Source: Enterococcus sp. DIV2402 (lineage in GTDB: Bacteria > Bacillota > Bacilli > Lactobacillales > Enterococcaceae). Taken from it: DNA of 64,000 nucleotides. Shown here in pieces: positions 1 to 10,040 of this stretch. The notes beneath the pieces are model-generated. The model did not search any database. It saw only the letters and a program-made list of their open reading frames with translations, and was not told the origin of the DNA. The stretch is from NCBI RefSeq assembly GCF_017426705.2, contig NZ_CP147251.1, positions 1,712,501 to 1,776,500 on the forward strand. Direction: 5' to 3'. Both the position numbers and the translations under genes were made by a program. How positions within the stretch are numbered: position 1 is the first letter of the stretch; each line of letters opens with the position of its first letter.

Positions 1-1
1 T

Positions 2-1744
2 GCTGGTAAAACAGAAGGCAGTATGGATGCTGGCAACTTATTAAAACCTATGTTGGCGCGTGGCGAATTGCATACAATTGGCGCCACTACACTAGATGAA
101 TATCGTCAATATATGGAAAAAGACAAAGCCTTAGAACGTCGTTTCCAAAAAGTGTTGGTAAAAGAACCAACTGTTGAGGATACCATTTCTATTTTACGCG
201 GACTAAAAGAACGTTTTGAAATCCATCATAGTGTAAATATTCATGACAATGCGTTAGTCGCTGCGGCAACACTATCCGATCGTTATATTACAGACCGCTT
301 TTTACCAGATAAAGCGATTGATTTAGTAGATGAGGCTTGTGCAACCATTCGTGTGGAAATGAATTCTATGCCAACTGAATTAGACCAAGTGACTCGTCGT
401 TTAATGCAATTAGAAATTGAAGAGGCCGCTCTAAAAAAAGAAACAGACGATGCATCGAAAAAACGTTTAGCTTCTCTCCAAGAAGAATTAGCAGAATTAC
501 GTGAAGAAGTTAATGCGATGAAGATGCAATGGGAAACTGAGAAAGAAGAAGTCAATGAAATTTCTAATAAACGTGCTGAAATTGATCGAGCTAAGCACGA
601 ATTAGAAGATGCTGAAAATAATTATGACTTAGAACGTGCCGCTGTTTTACGTCATGGAACTATCCCACAATTAGAACGTGAATTAAAAGAATTAGAAAAC
701 AAAGATGCTAGCGATCATTTACGCATGGTACAAGAATCAGTGACAGAAAATGAAATTGCAACAGTTGTTGGTCGTCTAACCGGTATTCCTGTAACTAAAT
801 TAGTTGAAGGTGAACGCGAGAAATTAATGAAATTAAATGAAACACTTCATCGCCGTGTCATTGGACAAGACGAAGCAGTGAATGCGGTCAGTGATGCGGT
901 TATTCGTTCGCGAGCTGGCTTGCAAGATCCAAATCGTCCATTAGGTTCATTCTTATTCTTGGGACCAACAGGTGTTGGTAAAACGGAATTAGCAAAAGCT
1001 TTAGCCGAAAACCTATTTGATTCAGAAGATCATATGGTACGTATTGATATGAGTGAGTACATGGAAAAACATTCTGTGTCTCGTTTAGTCGGAGCGCCTC
1101 CAGGTTATGTGGGATTTGAAGAAGGCGGTCAATTAACTGAAGCCGTCCGTCGTAATCCATACACAATTATTTTGTTAGATGAAATTGAAAAAGCCCATCC
1201 AGATGTATTTAATATCTTATTACAAGTGTTGGATGATGGTCGTTTGACAGATTCGAAAGGTCGCGTAGTTGATTTTAAAAATACGGTGTTAATTATGACA
1301 AGTAATATCGGTTCCCAACTATTACTTGAAGGTGTAACAGCCGATGGAACAATTCCAGAAGCTGTTGAAGAACAAGTAATGGCCATTCTAAAAGGACACT
1401 TTAAACCAGAGTTCTTAAATCGAATTGATGATACCATCTTATTTACACCATTAAGTCTTGAAAATGTGAAAGGCATCGTTGATAAGGTAGTTGTCCAATT
1501 AGCTAAACGCTTAGTTAATCAAGAAATTTACTTGAGTATTTCTAATGATGCAAAATCTTGGATTGCAGAACAAGCCTATGAGCCAGCTTATGGTGCGCGT
1601 CCCTTACGCCGATTTATTACACGCGAAGTCGAAACGCCTCTCGCTAAAGAGATTGTTTCTGGACGTGTGTTACCAAAAACAAACGTCACAATTAGCTTGT
1701 TAGATAACCAATTAGTATTCCAAAATGAACCAATCGAAGAATAA
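2..1744 (+). CDS. clpB: ATP-dependent chaperone ClpB, 5' end outside window
   Basis: This is the C-terminal 580 residues of the ClpB/Hsp104 disaggregase, which works with DnaK to pull apart aggregated proteins in the cytoplasm. The frame is open from base 2. The visible part begins inside nucleotide-binding domain 1, just after its Walker B motif ([12 protein letters not shown]...). It continues through the long charged coiled-coil middle domain (roughly window residues 115-230) and then domain 2, with Walker [10 protein letters not shown] near residue 321 and Walker [12 protein letters not shown] near 390. The C-terminal [10 protein letters not shown] segment is intact. Family members are about 860-870 residues, so about a third is missing to the left. 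A hairpin terminator follows at once. The promoter and any CtsR or HrcA operator lie outside the window. Confidence 0.97.
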   Translation, partial: AGKTEGSMDAGNLLKPMLARGELHTIGATTLDEYRQYMEKDKALERRFQKVLVKEPTVEDTISILRGLKERFEIHHSVNIHDNALVAAATLSDRYITDRFLPDKAIDLVDEACATIRVEMNSMPTELDQVTRRLMQLEIEEAALKKETDDASKKRLASLQEELAELREEVNAMKMQWETEKEEVNEISNKRAEIDRAKHELEDAENNYDLERAAVLRHGTIPQLERELKELENKDASDHLRMVQESVTENEIATVVGRLTGIPVTKLVEGEREKLMKLNETLHRRVIGQDEAVNAVSDAVIRSRAGLQDPNRPLGSFLFLGPTGVGKTELAKALAENLFDSEDHMVRIDMSEYMEKHSVSRLVGAPPGYVGFEEGGQLTEAVRRNPYTIILLDEIEKAHPDVFNILLQVLDDGRLTDSKGRVVDFKNTVLIMTSNIGSQLLLEGVTADGTIPEAVEEQVMAILKGHFKPEFLNRIDDTILFTPLSLENVKGIVDKVVVQLAKRLVNQEIYLSISNDAKSWIAEQAYEPAYGARPLRRFITREVETPLAKEIVSGRVLPKTNVTISLLDNQLVFQNEPIEE

Positions 1745-1787
1745 AAAATAGACTGAGATTCTTTTTTAGAGTCTCAGTCTATTTTTT
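1743..1787 (+). terminator. Rho-independent terminator of clpB
   Basis: An A-rich left arm containing ATAGACTGAGA pairs with TCTCAGTCTAT, followed by six Ts. It overlaps the clpB stop codon. Confidence 0.9.
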
Positions 1788-1915
1788 ACGAATGATAATA
1801 AAATGAAAACAAAATCATTAAGGATTGATTAGGGTTGAAAACATTGATATACTTAGATTTGTTTGTTGTTTTATAGAAAAAAGTAGTAGTGGATAAAAAA
1901 ATAATGGGTCAAAAT

Positions 1916-1927
1916 ACGAACGTTCGT
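1916..1927. promoter_or_regulatory. 12-bp perfect palindrome, candidate operator
   Basis: ACGAACGTTCGT is a perfect palindrome 31 bp upstream of the -35 box of the ABC/deaminase operon. It contains the GAAC core of the PurR box (known consensus AWWWCCGAACWWT) on both strands, with mismatches outside the core. The position suits an activator or repressor. The link to PurR or the local PucR protein is inference. Confidence 0.4.
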
Positions 1928-1958
1928 TAAAAATAGATATGTTTTTTATGTTTTTTTA

Positions 1959-1987
1959 TTGAAAGCCAGGAACTCATCCCGTATAAT
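1959..1987 (+). promoter_or_regulatory. Sigma-A promoter of the ABC transporter/deaminase operon
   Basis: TTGAAA (1959-1964), a 17-bp spacer and TATAAT (1982-1987) form a near-consensus promoter. The expected transcription start is near 1994. Transcription therefore begins after any upstream GTG option, which supports translation starting at the ATG at 2021 behind AAAGAGGAG. Confidence 0.85.
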
Positions 1988-2020
1988 CTCTCTGTGCTTA
2001 AAACAAAGAGGAGTGTAACA

Positions 2021-2854
2021 ATGAAAAAAAATATTCCATATATGATTTTATTACCAGGAATTATCCTTCTAGTATTTTTCTTAATGGTTCCATTGATTGC
2101 GAGTATCTTTCCTACTTTTCTTCCTAAAAATGGAGGTATTGGTAATTACATCGCTTTCTTTCAAGATGAATATAACCGTGGGATTTTTTGGAGAACAATT
2201 CGCGTGTCAGGAATTGTGACGATTATTTCGTTAATTTTAGGAATACCAACTGCTTATTTTATTGCTGGTTTACAGAAAAAATGGCGCGGCATTTTAATGG
2301 CAATGACTTTGTTTCCTTTATTGACAAACTCGGTTATTCGAAGTTTTGCGTGGATTAACATTTTAGGAAAAAATGGTGTTATTAATAATTTTTTACTGTC
2401 AGTAGGTATAATTGACCAACCCCTAAGTTTACTTTACACGGAATTTGCGATTATCATTGGTTCTGTGTATCTATTTTTACCAACTATGATTATGACACTA
2501 GTCGGCGTAATGGAAAATATTGAAGGAGAAATGTTGGAAGCTGCAGAAACATTGGGTGCTTCACCATTTATCGCTTTTATCAAAATTGTCTTGCCATTAT
2601 CCATTCCAGGTGCCATTGTTGGGAGTATTTTAGTATTTACCGGAACACTAACAGCATATACTACACCACAATTGCTTGGTGGAAATCAAAAAATGTTATT
2701 AGCGACGTTCCTTTACCAAAAAGCGTCAACGCTAGGTGATTGGAATGCAGTTGCTATTATTGCTTTGATTATGATTGTTACAACGCTAATCGTAATGAAA
2801 GGTTTAAATGTAATTGCTAGTCGAATGGATAGGAGAGAAATGAATCATGCGTAA
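2021..2854 (+). CDS. ABC transporter permease, spermidine/putrescine (PotB) type
   Basis: The 277-residue inner-membrane permease has about six hydrophobic segments and the binding-protein-dependent transport loop (EAAETLGASPFIAFIKIVLP, then a conserved G) that docks with the ATPase. It resembles PotB, the first permease of polyamine importers. The start at 2021 is preferred over an in-frame GTG at 1994 because that codon sits at the transcription start, while AAAGAGGAG precedes 2021. It is the first gene of an operon of permease, permease, ATPase, binding lipoprotein, adenine deaminase and amidohydrolase. Polyamine transport is the family default; the neighbouring deaminases suggest the substrate may be purine-related, which is inference. 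Confidence 0.88.
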   Translation: MKKNIPYMILLPGIILLVFFLMVPLIASIFPTFLPKNGGIGNYIAFFQDEYNRGIFWRTIRVSGIVTIISLILGIPTAYFIAGLQKKWRGILMAMTLFPLLTNSVIRSFAWINILGKNGVINNFLLSVGIIDQPLSLLYTEFAIIIGSVYLFLPTMIMTLVGVMENIEGEMLEAAETLGASPFIAFIKIVLPLSIPGAIVGSILVFTGTLTAYTTPQLLGGNQKMLLATFLYQKASTLGDWNAVAIIALIMIVTTLIVMKGLNVIASRMDRREMNHA

Positions 2855-3626
2855 ACAAAAAGGAATGACGATTATTGCAATATTAGTATTTGCCTTTTTA
2901 TTTCTACCCTTGTTGCTAATCGTTGTGACATCGTTTGGAACAGCTGCGGCGATTCAATTTCCTATCAAAGGATTTACATTGGATTGGTATGGCAATGCAC
3001 TGCGCTCAGAAACTATGCTAGAGAGTTTTAAATTAAGTTTAATTGTTGGCTTACTTGCAACTATTTTGGCGTTATTAGTCGGTGTTCCTGCTTCTTATGC
3101 ATTAGCGAGATACACAGTGAAAGGCAAAAATTTGATTAAGAGTTTCTTCTTATCACCTACTGTTATTCCAGGAATTGTTGTCGGCTATACGCTTTTCCAA
3201 TTTATTGTTGTTGCACTAGGTTTGCCAGTATTTCAAGGGCTATTGATTGGACACTTTTTAATTAGTTTACCTTATATTATTCGTGTCGTAGGTTCAAGTA
3301 TGGATCAATTGGACTATTCGATGGAAGAAGTTGCTTGGACATTAGGATGTACACGTTTTAGAGCATTTATGCAAATTGTGCTACCAAATGTTTCTTCAGG
3401 AATTTTCGCTGCATTCATGTTGGCATTTGTTAACTCATTTAACAATGTTCCTGTATCGATGTTTTTATCTGGTCCAGGAGTGACAATGTTACCAACATCT
3501 TTATTAAGTTATATGGAATACAACTACGATCCAACCGTTTCGGCAATTTCAGTGATGTTGATGTTATTGACAATCGGCTTGATGTATCTGATTGAAAAAA
3601 CGTTAGGCTTAGCGTCTATTGCGTAA
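2847..3626 (+). CDS. ABC transporter permease, PotC type
   Basis: The 259-residue second permease of the importer has six predicted membrane spans and an EAA loop (EVAWTLGCTRFRAFMQIVLPN). Its ATG lies inside the last codons of the upstream permease (8-bp overlap) behind AGGAGAG at 2831-2837, so the two permeases are translationally coupled and should form a heterodimer. PotC-type proteins pair with PotB-type ones in polyamine and related importers. Nothing in the sequence fixes the substrate. Confidence 0.88.
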   Translation: MRKQKGMTIIAILVFAFLFLPLLLIVVTSFGTAAAIQFPIKGFTLDWYGNALRSETMLESFKLSLIVGLLATILALLVGVPASYALARYTVKGKNLIKSFFLSPTVIPGIVVGYTLFQFIVVALGLPVFQGLLIGHFLISLPYIIRVVGSSMDQLDYSMEEVAWTLGCTRFRAFMQIVLPNVSSGIFAAFMLAFVNSFNNVPVSMFLSGPGVTMLPTSLLSYMEYNYDPTVSAISVMLMLLTIGLMYLIEKTLGLASIA

Positions 3627-3639
3627 AGGAGAGAAAAAC

Positions 3640-4668
3640 GTGTCATTTGTTGAACTAAAAGACATCCGTGTGAGTTATGACGGAAAACAAAATATTTTAG
3701 AAGAAATGAATATTTCGATGGAAAAAGGCGAACTTGTTTCTTTATTAGGTCCGAGTGGTTGTGGTAAAACGACAACTTTACGAGTGATTGCAGGTTTAAT
3801 CAAACCGAATGATGGCGAGTTTATTTTAGATAATGAAAATCTAACAAAAATTCCTGTTCATAAACGTAATTTTGGAATGGTTTTTCAAAGTTATGCATTA
3901 TTTCCTCATTTAACAATTGCTGAAAATGTTGGTTTCGGTTTAAAATTACGCAAAGAAAGCAAAGAAGTAATCGCAAAACGTGTTGCTGAAATGTTAGCAA
4001 TCTGTGGTTTAGAAAACCTAGGTGATCGTTATCCTAAACAATTATCTGGTGGTCAACGCCAACGTGTTGCTTTAGCACGTGCGTTAATTATTGAACCAAA
4101 ATTATTATTATTGGATGAACCATTATCGAATTTGGATGCTAAATTGCGCGTAGCTATGCGTATTGAGATCAAACGAATTCAACAACAGTTAGGAATTACA
4201 ACTGTATTTGTTACTCATGACCAAGAAGAATGTTTCTCGATTTCCGATAAAGTAGCGATTATGAATAACGGAGTAATTGAGCAATATGATACACCTGAAA
4301 ACATTTATCGCTTACCAAGAACCCAATTTGTCGCTCAATTTATTGGATTTGAAAATTTCTTTGATGTAACTAAAACGGCAGCTGGTTATCAGACAAAAAA
4401 TAATACTATTCTTTCTTCAACGATTTCAACTGCAACAGCTGAAAAAGCAGTTGCAACCATTCGTCCCGAAGATATCCAAATCGTCAATGCTGGTGCAGTA
4501 AAAGGAACCGTTGTTGTCCGTACATTTTTAGGCAAAAGCCACCAATATGAAGTAGCAACGGAATTAGGTACGTTGTTAGTGAATGGTAGCGATCAACAAG
4601 TTTACCAAACTGGTGAAGAAATTCAATTAAACTTCCCAGCTGAAAAATTAGTTATTTTAGAAAGGTGA
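3640..4668 (+). CDS. ABC transporter ATP-binding protein, PotA type
   Basis: The 342-residue ATPase energises the importer. Visible motifs are Walker A GPSGCGKTT (residues 37-45), signature LSGGQRQRVALARAL, Walker B LLLLDEPLSNLDAKL, the H-loop in VFVTHDQEE, and a C-terminal TOBE-like regulatory domain (about residues 240-342). The chosen start is GTG at 3640, six bases after AAAGGAGAG. An in-frame TTG at 3619 overlaps the previous gene and lacks a ribosome site. It has the length and layout of PotA/FbpC-type ATPases. Confidence 0.9.
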   Translation: MSFVELKDIRVSYDGKQNILEEMNISMEKGELVSLLGPSGCGKTTTLRVIAGLIKPNDGEFILDNENLTKIPVHKRNFGMVFQSYALFPHLTIAENVGFGLKLRKESKEVIAKRVAEMLAICGLENLGDRYPKQLSGGQRQRVALARALIIEPKLLLLDEPLSNLDAKLRVAMRIEIKRIQQQLGITTVFVTHDQEECFSISDKVAIMNNGVIEQYDTPENIYRLPRTQFVAQFIGFENFFDVTKTAAGYQTKNNTILSSTISTATAEKAVATIRPEDIQIVNAGAVKGTVVVRTFLGKSHQYEVATELGTLLVNGSDQQVYQTGEEIQLNFPAEKLVILER

Positions 4669-4675
4669 GAACACA

Positions 4676-5749
4676 ATGAAAAAGTATATGTTCGGTTTAT
4701 TATTGGTGTCGGGATTAATTTTAGGAGCTTGTGGTAATAGTGAAGCAACCAAAACAGAAGAAACAAAGGGTGGAGAAAGCTCAGGAAGCAACGCATTAGT
4801 TGTTTCAACATTTGGTTTAAGTGAAGATATTGTGAAGCAAGATATCATGGCACCATTTGAAAAAGCAAATGATGCAAAGATTACATTAGAAGTTGGAAAC
4901 AGTGCGGATCGTTTTACAAAATTGAAAAATAATCCAAATGCAGGTGTTGATGTAATTGAGTTAGCACAAAACAACTCAACAGAAGGTAATCAAGACGATA
5001 TGTTTTTAGAAATTACTGAAGCAGACGTACCAAACTTAGCAAATTTAACAGATAGTGCAAAAGAAGTTTTTGAAAGTGGTTCAGGGGTACCGATTGCTGT
5101 TAACAGTATTGGTATTGTCTACGATAAAGAAAAAGTTGGACATGAAATTACTAGTTGGGAAGATTTATGGAGTGAAGACTTAAAAGGTCAAATTTCAATT
5201 CCAGATATTACTGTAACAGCTGGTCCATTAATGTTATATGTAGCAAGTGATTATGCAAAACAAGATATCACTGCAGACAATGGTGAAAAAGCTTTTGAAG
5301 CATTAAAAGAATTAAAACCAAATGTAGTTAAAACTTATTCAAAATCATCTGATTTAGCGAATATGTTCCAATCAGGCGAAATTTCAGTTGCTGTAGTGGC
5401 AGACTTTGCTGTTGATATTATTAAAGGTGCAGCAGAAGATGTCACATATGTTGTCCCTGAATCAGGCACATATGCTAACTTTAATACAGTAAATATTCCA
5501 AAAGACACAAAAAACAAAGAATTAGCTTTAAAATTTGTTGACCACCGCATCAGCGAAGAGTCTCAAAAAGCTAAAGCTTTATCTTTAAATGAAGGTCCAG
5601 TGAACAAAGATGTTGAATTGACTGATGAAGAAGCAGAAAATAAAACATATGGTGCTGTTGCTGACCGTGCGCAACCAGTAGATTTCAAACTAATTAATGA
5701 AAATATGAGTTCTTGGGTAGACCAATGGAACCGTACAATGAATAATTAA
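4676..5749 (+). CDS. ABC transporter substrate-binding lipoprotein, PotD-like
   Basis: The 357-residue extracellular solute-binding protein is anchored by lipid. The signal peptide ends in the lipobox LGAC, giving lipidated Cys19. The remainder is a two-lobed periplasmic-binding-protein fold of the spermidine/putrescine group (SBP_bac_8-like). It lies eight bases after the ATPase gene and 12 bases before adenine deaminase. Polyamine-type proteins of this family bind small cationic ligands. The fixed linkage to two purine-type deaminases makes a nucleobase or nucleoside derivative an alternative ligand. That is inference. Confidence 0.88.
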   Translation: MKKYMFGLLLVSGLILGACGNSEATKTEETKGGESSGSNALVVSTFGLSEDIVKQDIMAPFEKANDAKITLEVGNSADRFTKLKNNPNAGVDVIELAQNNSTEGNQDDMFLEITEADVPNLANLTDSAKEVFESGSGVPIAVNSIGIVYDKEKVGHEITSWEDLWSEDLKGQISIPDITVTAGPLMLYVASDYAKQDITADNGEKAFEALKELKPNVVKTYSKSSDLANMFQSGEISVAVVADFAVDIIKGAAEDVTYVVPESGTYANFNTVNIPKDTKNKELALKFVDHRISEESQKAKALSLNEGPVNKDVELTDEEAENKTYGAVADRAQPVDFKLINENMSSWVDQWNRTMNN

Positions 5750-5761
5750 AAGAGGGATACA

Positions 5762-7495
5762 ATGAACGCAGATGTGATTATTAAAAATGCTTGGGTCTTT
5801 CAAACACCGACTCGAAGCTTTGTGAAACAAAATGTTGCCATCAAAGGGAACAAATTTTATTATATCAGTGCTGCCGACATAGACGATCTTTCTGCAAAAA
5901 CGATTGAAGCCGAGAATCAATATCTGATTCCCGGCTTAATTGATATTCACATGCATATTGAAAGTTCTATGACGACACCAACGATTTTTTCTGAAACAGT
6001 TTTGCGGTATGGTGTGACAACGATTGTAGCAGATGCGCATGAAATGGCGAATGTTTTTGGATTAGAAGGTCTTAAGGAATTTATGGCTGCCAAAACTACT
6101 TTGGATATTTTTCATGCGATTCCATCTTCAGTTCCATCAACTACACCGGAATTAGAAACAACAGGTGGCATTATTGGCTTACCTGAAGTGGAGCAATTAC
6201 TGCAAGATCCACGAGTAATTTGTTTAGGTGAAGCGATGAATTTCAAAGGAATTGCTTATGAACCCGATTCCTTGATTGCTCAAATTATTGATTTATGCAA
6301 AGGAATGCGCCCAACGATGCCGATGGAAGGACATATTCCTAAAATTTATGATCGAGAGTTAGCCGATTTCTTATATAGTGGGATTTCATCTGATCATACC
6401 CACCAGTTTCCTGAACATCTACTAGACAAAATTCAAGCAGGATTGTTTATCCAATTTCAAAATAAATCCATTACACCAGAAAATATGGCAGTCATTCGCG
6501 ACAATAATTTATATGATTTTGCTTGCTTAATTACAGATGATGTAATGGCAGACGATCTGTTACAAGGGCACTTAAATGAGAATTTAAAAAAAGCTGTCTC
6601 TGCTGGATTACCCATAGAACAGGCGATTTATATGACAACATACACACCTGCTCGTCGCATGAGTTTATTAGACCGAGGAATGATTGCTCCTGGTCGAGTG
6701 GCGGATTTTATTTTATTAGATAACTTGGAAGATTTCTCGATTGCTCAAGTTTATAAAGACGGTCAAAAAGTTTTTGAAAAAGGCGAACCATTTGTTTATC
6801 CGCAAGTCATAGAAGAATTTCCACAAGCATACCAGCAAAGTGTTAAATGTCGTCTATTAACAGCGGATGATTTAGTCTTAAAAGTTGAAACAGACAAGGT
6901 ACAAGTTCGTTGTAATGTCATTCAAAAGCAAGTCATCGGAACTTTTACGGAAAGAGTTACAAAAGAAATTGCTGTTGTAGAAGGAATATTACAAACAGAA
7001 AGCGAAAACCTTGGTCATCTACTTGTGATGGAACGCTATGGTAAAAATGGCAACATTGCTCATGCTTTAATGGAGCAACCTTTAAAGCATAAAGGAGCCA
7101 TTGCTACAACATGGGCGCATGACCATCATAATTTAATGGTGATGGGGAATGATTCAACATCTATTTTAGTCGCGCAACAAGCTTTGTTAGCACTACAAGG
7201 TGGTTATGTAGTTGTCCATGATGGCAAAGTAGTAGCGACTTGTCCGTTGCCAATTGGTGGTATTTTATCGCAAGCACCTGTTGAAGAACTCGGTGCTGAT
7301 TTACAACAAGTTCGGTTGGCAATGCAGCAACTCGGTTATGAAAATATGAATGAAATTATGTCTTTCTCCACATTATCATTACCTGTTTCACCGGCGATTA
7401 AAGTAACAGATAAAGGCATGATGGATACTAAATCACAAACGTTTTATCCATTGGTTTTCCCAGAGGATGGTGTTTTACATGCGACAACTCATTAA
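5762..7495 (+). CDS. ade: Adenine deaminase
   Basis: The 577-residue enzyme converts adenine to hypoxanthine and ammonia, feeding purine salvage. The amidohydrolase metal site begins at HMHIESSM (His63, His65) after the IPGLID strand. Other recognisable blocks are [11 protein letters not shown], the SSDHT motif, and the C-terminal [11 protein letters not shown] typical of AdeC/YerA rather than of eukaryotic-type adenosine deaminases. Length is normal for the family (about 570-600). AGAGGGAT precedes the ATG. It is co-transcribed with the importer and overlaps the next amidohydrolase gene. Confidence 0.93.
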   Translation: MNADVIIKNAWVFQTPTRSFVKQNVAIKGNKFYYISAADIDDLSAKTIEAENQYLIPGLIDIHMHIESSMTTPTIFSETVLRYGVTTIVADAHEMANVFGLEGLKEFMAAKTTLDIFHAIPSSVPSTTPELETTGGIIGLPEVEQLLQDPRVICLGEAMNFKGIAYEPDSLIAQIIDLCKGMRPTMPMEGHIPKIYDRELADFLYSGISSDHTHQFPEHLLDKIQAGLFIQFQNKSITPENMAVIRDNNLYDFACLITDDVMADDLLQGHLNENLKKAVSAGLPIEQAIYMTTYTPARRMSLLDRGMIAPGRVADFILLDNLEDFSIAQVYKDGQKVFEKGEPFVYPQVIEEFPQAYQQSVKCRLLTADDLVLKVETDKVQVRCNVIQKQVIGTFTERVTKEIAVVEGILQTESENLGHLLVMERYGKNGNIAHALMEQPLKHKGAIATTWAHDHHNLMVMGNDSTSILVAQQALLALQGGYVVVHDGKVVATCPLPIGGILSQAPVEELGADLQQVRLAMQQLGYENMNEIMSFSTLSLPVSPAIKVTDKGMMDTKSQTFYPLVFPEDGVLHATTH

Positions 7496-8801
7496 AAATG
7501 TTCATGTGTTAACGATTGATGACCAAATGACCGAGTTTCCAGAAGGTTATGTTTTAATTGAAGAGGATACAATTCAAGAAATCGGTGCGATGGATGCAAA
7601 ATTGCCATCTGCAGATAGGGTCATTGATGGCAAAAATGGCATTTTAATACCAGGCATGATAAATGCGCATACGCACGTAGGAATGATACCGTTTCGTTCT
7701 TTAGGAGATGATGTACCTGATCGTTTACGCCGATTTTTATTTCCCTTAGAACAAGTTATGACGAAAGAATTAGCACAAGCTTCGGCGGAATATGCTGTCG
7801 CTGAAATGTTATTAAGCGGTGTGACAAGTTTTTGTGATATGTATTATTTTGAAGATGCTATTGCTGAATCTGTCGAAAAAATGGGCGCTCGAGCGATTCT
7901 AGGTGAAACAATTATTGATATGCCAACTTGCGATTTTGCCACGCCTGAGGAAGCCCTCAAGTGGTGTGAAACCTTTATAGAGAAATGGCAAGGGCATCCA
8001 TTAATTACGCCAGCCATTGCGCCTCATGCAACCAATACCAATACACCGGAAGTATTAGCACAAATTGTAGCTATCGCCCAACACTATGGTAGTCCCATTA
8101 CAATGCATGTAGCCGAAATGACCTATGAAATGGAAGAATTTGCACAAAGGTACCAGCAAACACCGATTGCTTTTTTAAATGAATTAGGTTATTTTGAACA
8201 ACAATTTATTATAGCGCATGGTATTTTTACACAAGCGAGTGACTTTGATTTGTTGCAAAGCAAAGCGCAGGCCGTTAAAGTAGCTCATTGTATTGGTGCC
8301 AATACAAAATCAGCAAAAGGTGTAGCACCAGTCAAAGATATGCTGAAAAATCACTGGCACGTTGGCTTAGGAACGGATGGTCCAAGTAGTGGCAATACCT
8401 TAGATTTATTTACCCAGATGCGAATGTTTGCTAATTTTCATAAAACGCATGAACATGATCGAGGATTATTCCCAGCTAACGAGATTGTTACCTTAGCAAC
8501 AAAAGGTGGCGCACAAGTCTTAGGATTAGATCATTTGGTGGGGTCAATTGAAGTTGGAAAGAAAGCTGATTTAACATTAATTGAAACAGAATCAGTTAAT
8601 ATGTTTCCTATTTTTGATGCCTATTCAGCCTTGGTTTATTCTGCAAATGCAAGCAATGTCTCAGATGTTTGGGTTAACGGTTGTCAACTAGTCAAAGAGA
8701 AGCAATTAGTCGCGCAACAAGTCTCTGATTTGCGCCAACAGTTGGTAGAAAATATGACAGAATTTGTGAAAGAAGCCAAACGTCGTTCAGAAGAAATATA
8801 A
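7479..8801 (+). CDS. Amidohydrolase of the MTA/SAH deaminase - guanine deaminase (TRZ/ATZ) group
   Basis: This 440-residue metal-dependent deaminase has NAHTHVGM (His64, His66), the HVAE and AHG metal ligands, and [19 protein letters not shown] near the C-terminal catalytic Asp. This set marks the group containing 5-methylthioadenosine/S-adenosylhomocysteine deaminase (MtaD), chlorohydrolases and guanine deaminases. The exact base cannot be read from sequence. The ATG at 7479 is favoured because GAGG at 7463-7466 is 12 bases away, whereas the ATG at 7467 directly abuts it. The gene overlaps ade by 17 bases, so coupled synthesis is likely. Confidence 0.85.
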   Translation: MRQLIKNVHVLTIDDQMTEFPEGYVLIEEDTIQEIGAMDAKLPSADRVIDGKNGILIPGMINAHTHVGMIPFRSLGDDVPDRLRRFLFPLEQVMTKELAQASAEYAVAEMLLSGVTSFCDMYYFEDAIAESVEKMGARAILGETIIDMPTCDFATPEEALKWCETFIEKWQGHPLITPAIAPHATNTNTPEVLAQIVAIAQHYGSPITMHVAEMTYEMEEFAQRYQQTPIAFLNELGYFEQQFIIAHGIFTQASDFDLLQSKAQAVKVAHCIGANTKSAKGVAPVKDMLKNHWHVGLGTDGPSSGNTLDLFTQMRMFANFHKTHEHDRGLFPANEIVTLATKGGAQVLGLDHLVGSIEVGKKADLTLIETESVNMFPIFDAYSALVYSANASNVSDVWVNGCQLVKEKQLVAQQVSDLRQQLVENMTEFVKEAKRRSEEI

Positions 8802-8848
8802 AAGAAACAACACCGCAAACTTATTCAGATTGCGGTGTTGTTTCTTTT
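8800..8848. terminator. Bidirectional terminator between amidohydrolase and AI-2E transporter genes
   Basis: A perfect 19-bp stem (8800-8818 with 8830-8848, AGAAACAACACCGCAA core) has A and T tracts at its ends, so it can stop transcription both ways. It also encodes the last residues of the minus-strand gene. Confidence 0.93.
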
Positions 8849-9966
8849 ATGGAATCGTCAAGCCAATTGGTCACGATAATTTTTAAGATAGCAGCGATTG
8901 GTACAGCAAGGAACATTCCTAAAATCCCTAAGTAGGCACCACCAATAGTAATTGAAATAATGATGATAATCGGATTTAGATTTAATGCACCACTCATAAT
9001 ACGAGGACCGATAATATTTCCATCAATTTGTTGCAAGACAATCAAAGCAAATAATACCGATACCGCATGACTCAATCCACCCGTAAAGAAGGTGATAATT
9101 GCTGTAACTACAGACGCAAAGATTGAACCAAAATAAGGAATCATATTACAAATCCCTAATAGCAAACCTAGCGTAATGGCAAATTTGACATTCATCAATA
9201 AAAGGACAATTGACGCAGAAACACCAACAATACAAGCGTCAATAAACTGAGAACTAATGAATTTATAAAAAATTTGGTTGGTAGTTTGTATCCAACGTCG
9301 ACTACTATTAAAGACAGTTTCTGACATGATTTTACTAGATAATTTACCAATAAAATCTAAAATTGAGTCTTTAAACAACAACGTATAGATTGAAATAATG
9401 ACAGATAAAAAGAAATTAATGACTAACGAAGACAAGCCTTTGGTGAATGCACCTAAAGAAGTTAAGGCTTGCGTCCACTGAAGTAACAATTTATCAGGAG
9501 AATAATCCGCTGTTAAATTAGTCAATAACTCTTCTAAACGAATAAATTCAATGACACCTTGGTCTTCTAAATTTGTAGCCAAATCAATTAAATAATTATA
9601 AAACGTTGGCAATAACGTCAATAAATCAATCACATTATTGATAATCAATGGTACAAGATAATTTAATGCAATAAAAATTAAATAGATTGCACAGAGATAT
9701 AAAATCAAGATACTAATACCACGACTTCTTTTTTTGATAAAGGGATGTCTAATTTTTTGACACAATTTCTCAATTCTATTTTGTGCTCCGTTGAGTAAAT
9801 AAGCAAGGATAAAACCCATGATAAAAGGGGATAGAATATGGAAAAAGTTACGCAACGCATTGACTATAATCTGATAATTAGAGATGAATTTATATCCTAA
9901 GATAACGGCCATCAGAAATAAAAACCGAATAATCCAATAATTCCAATCAATTTTGATTTTTCTCAA
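8821..9966 (-). CDS. AI-2E family transporter (PerM/YdiK-like)
   Basis: The 381-residue polytopic membrane protein of the autoinducer-2-exporter-like (UPF0118) family has about eight hydrophobic segments. Its conserved C-terminal block includes GNIIGPRIMSGALNLNPIIIII and GILGMFLAVPIAAILK. Proteins of this family export AI-2 or act as sodium/proton-linked transporters; most Firmicute members are uncharacterised. It stands alone on the minus strand between the deaminase operon and the PucR-type regulator. The last codons (ETTPQSE) are formed by the shared terminator hairpin. Confidence 0.88.
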   Translation of the reverse strand: MRKIKIDWNYWIIRFLFLMAVILGYKFISNYQIIVNALRNFFHILSPFIMGFILAYLLNGAQNRIEKLCQKIRHPFIKKRSRGISILILYLCAIYLIFIALNYLVPLIINNVIDLLTLLPTFYNYLIDLATNLEDQGVIEFIRLEELLTNLTADYSPDKLLLQWTQALTSLGAFTKGLSSLVINFFLSVIISIYTLLFKDSILDFIGKLSSKIMSETVFNSSRRWIQTTNQIFYKFISSQFIDACIVGVSASIVLLLMNVKFAITLGLLLGICNMIPYFGSIFASVVTAIITFFTGGLSHAVSVLFALIVLQQIDGNIIGPRIMSGALNLNPIIIIISITIGGAYLGILGMFLAVPIAAILKIIVTNWLDDSIKETTPQSE

Positions 9967-10040
9967 TCAACAACACCTCAATTTCATTGTTTCATTTTCT
10001 TTTATTCTAACATAAATGTTTCATGAAAGACGTAAACTTT

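Noticed and set aside
283..555. Minus-strand open frames within clpB and other long genes
   Set aside because: Antisense shadows of strongly conserved coding sequence with no ribosome sites.
1994..2020. GTG at 1994 as start of the first permease
   Set aside because: It coincides with the predicted transcription start; the ribosome site AAAGAGGAG lies after it and in front of the ATG at 2021.
4623..4974. Minus-strand frames opposite the binding lipoprotein gene
   Set aside because: The plus strand carries a clear lipobox and binding-protein sequence with ribosome site.
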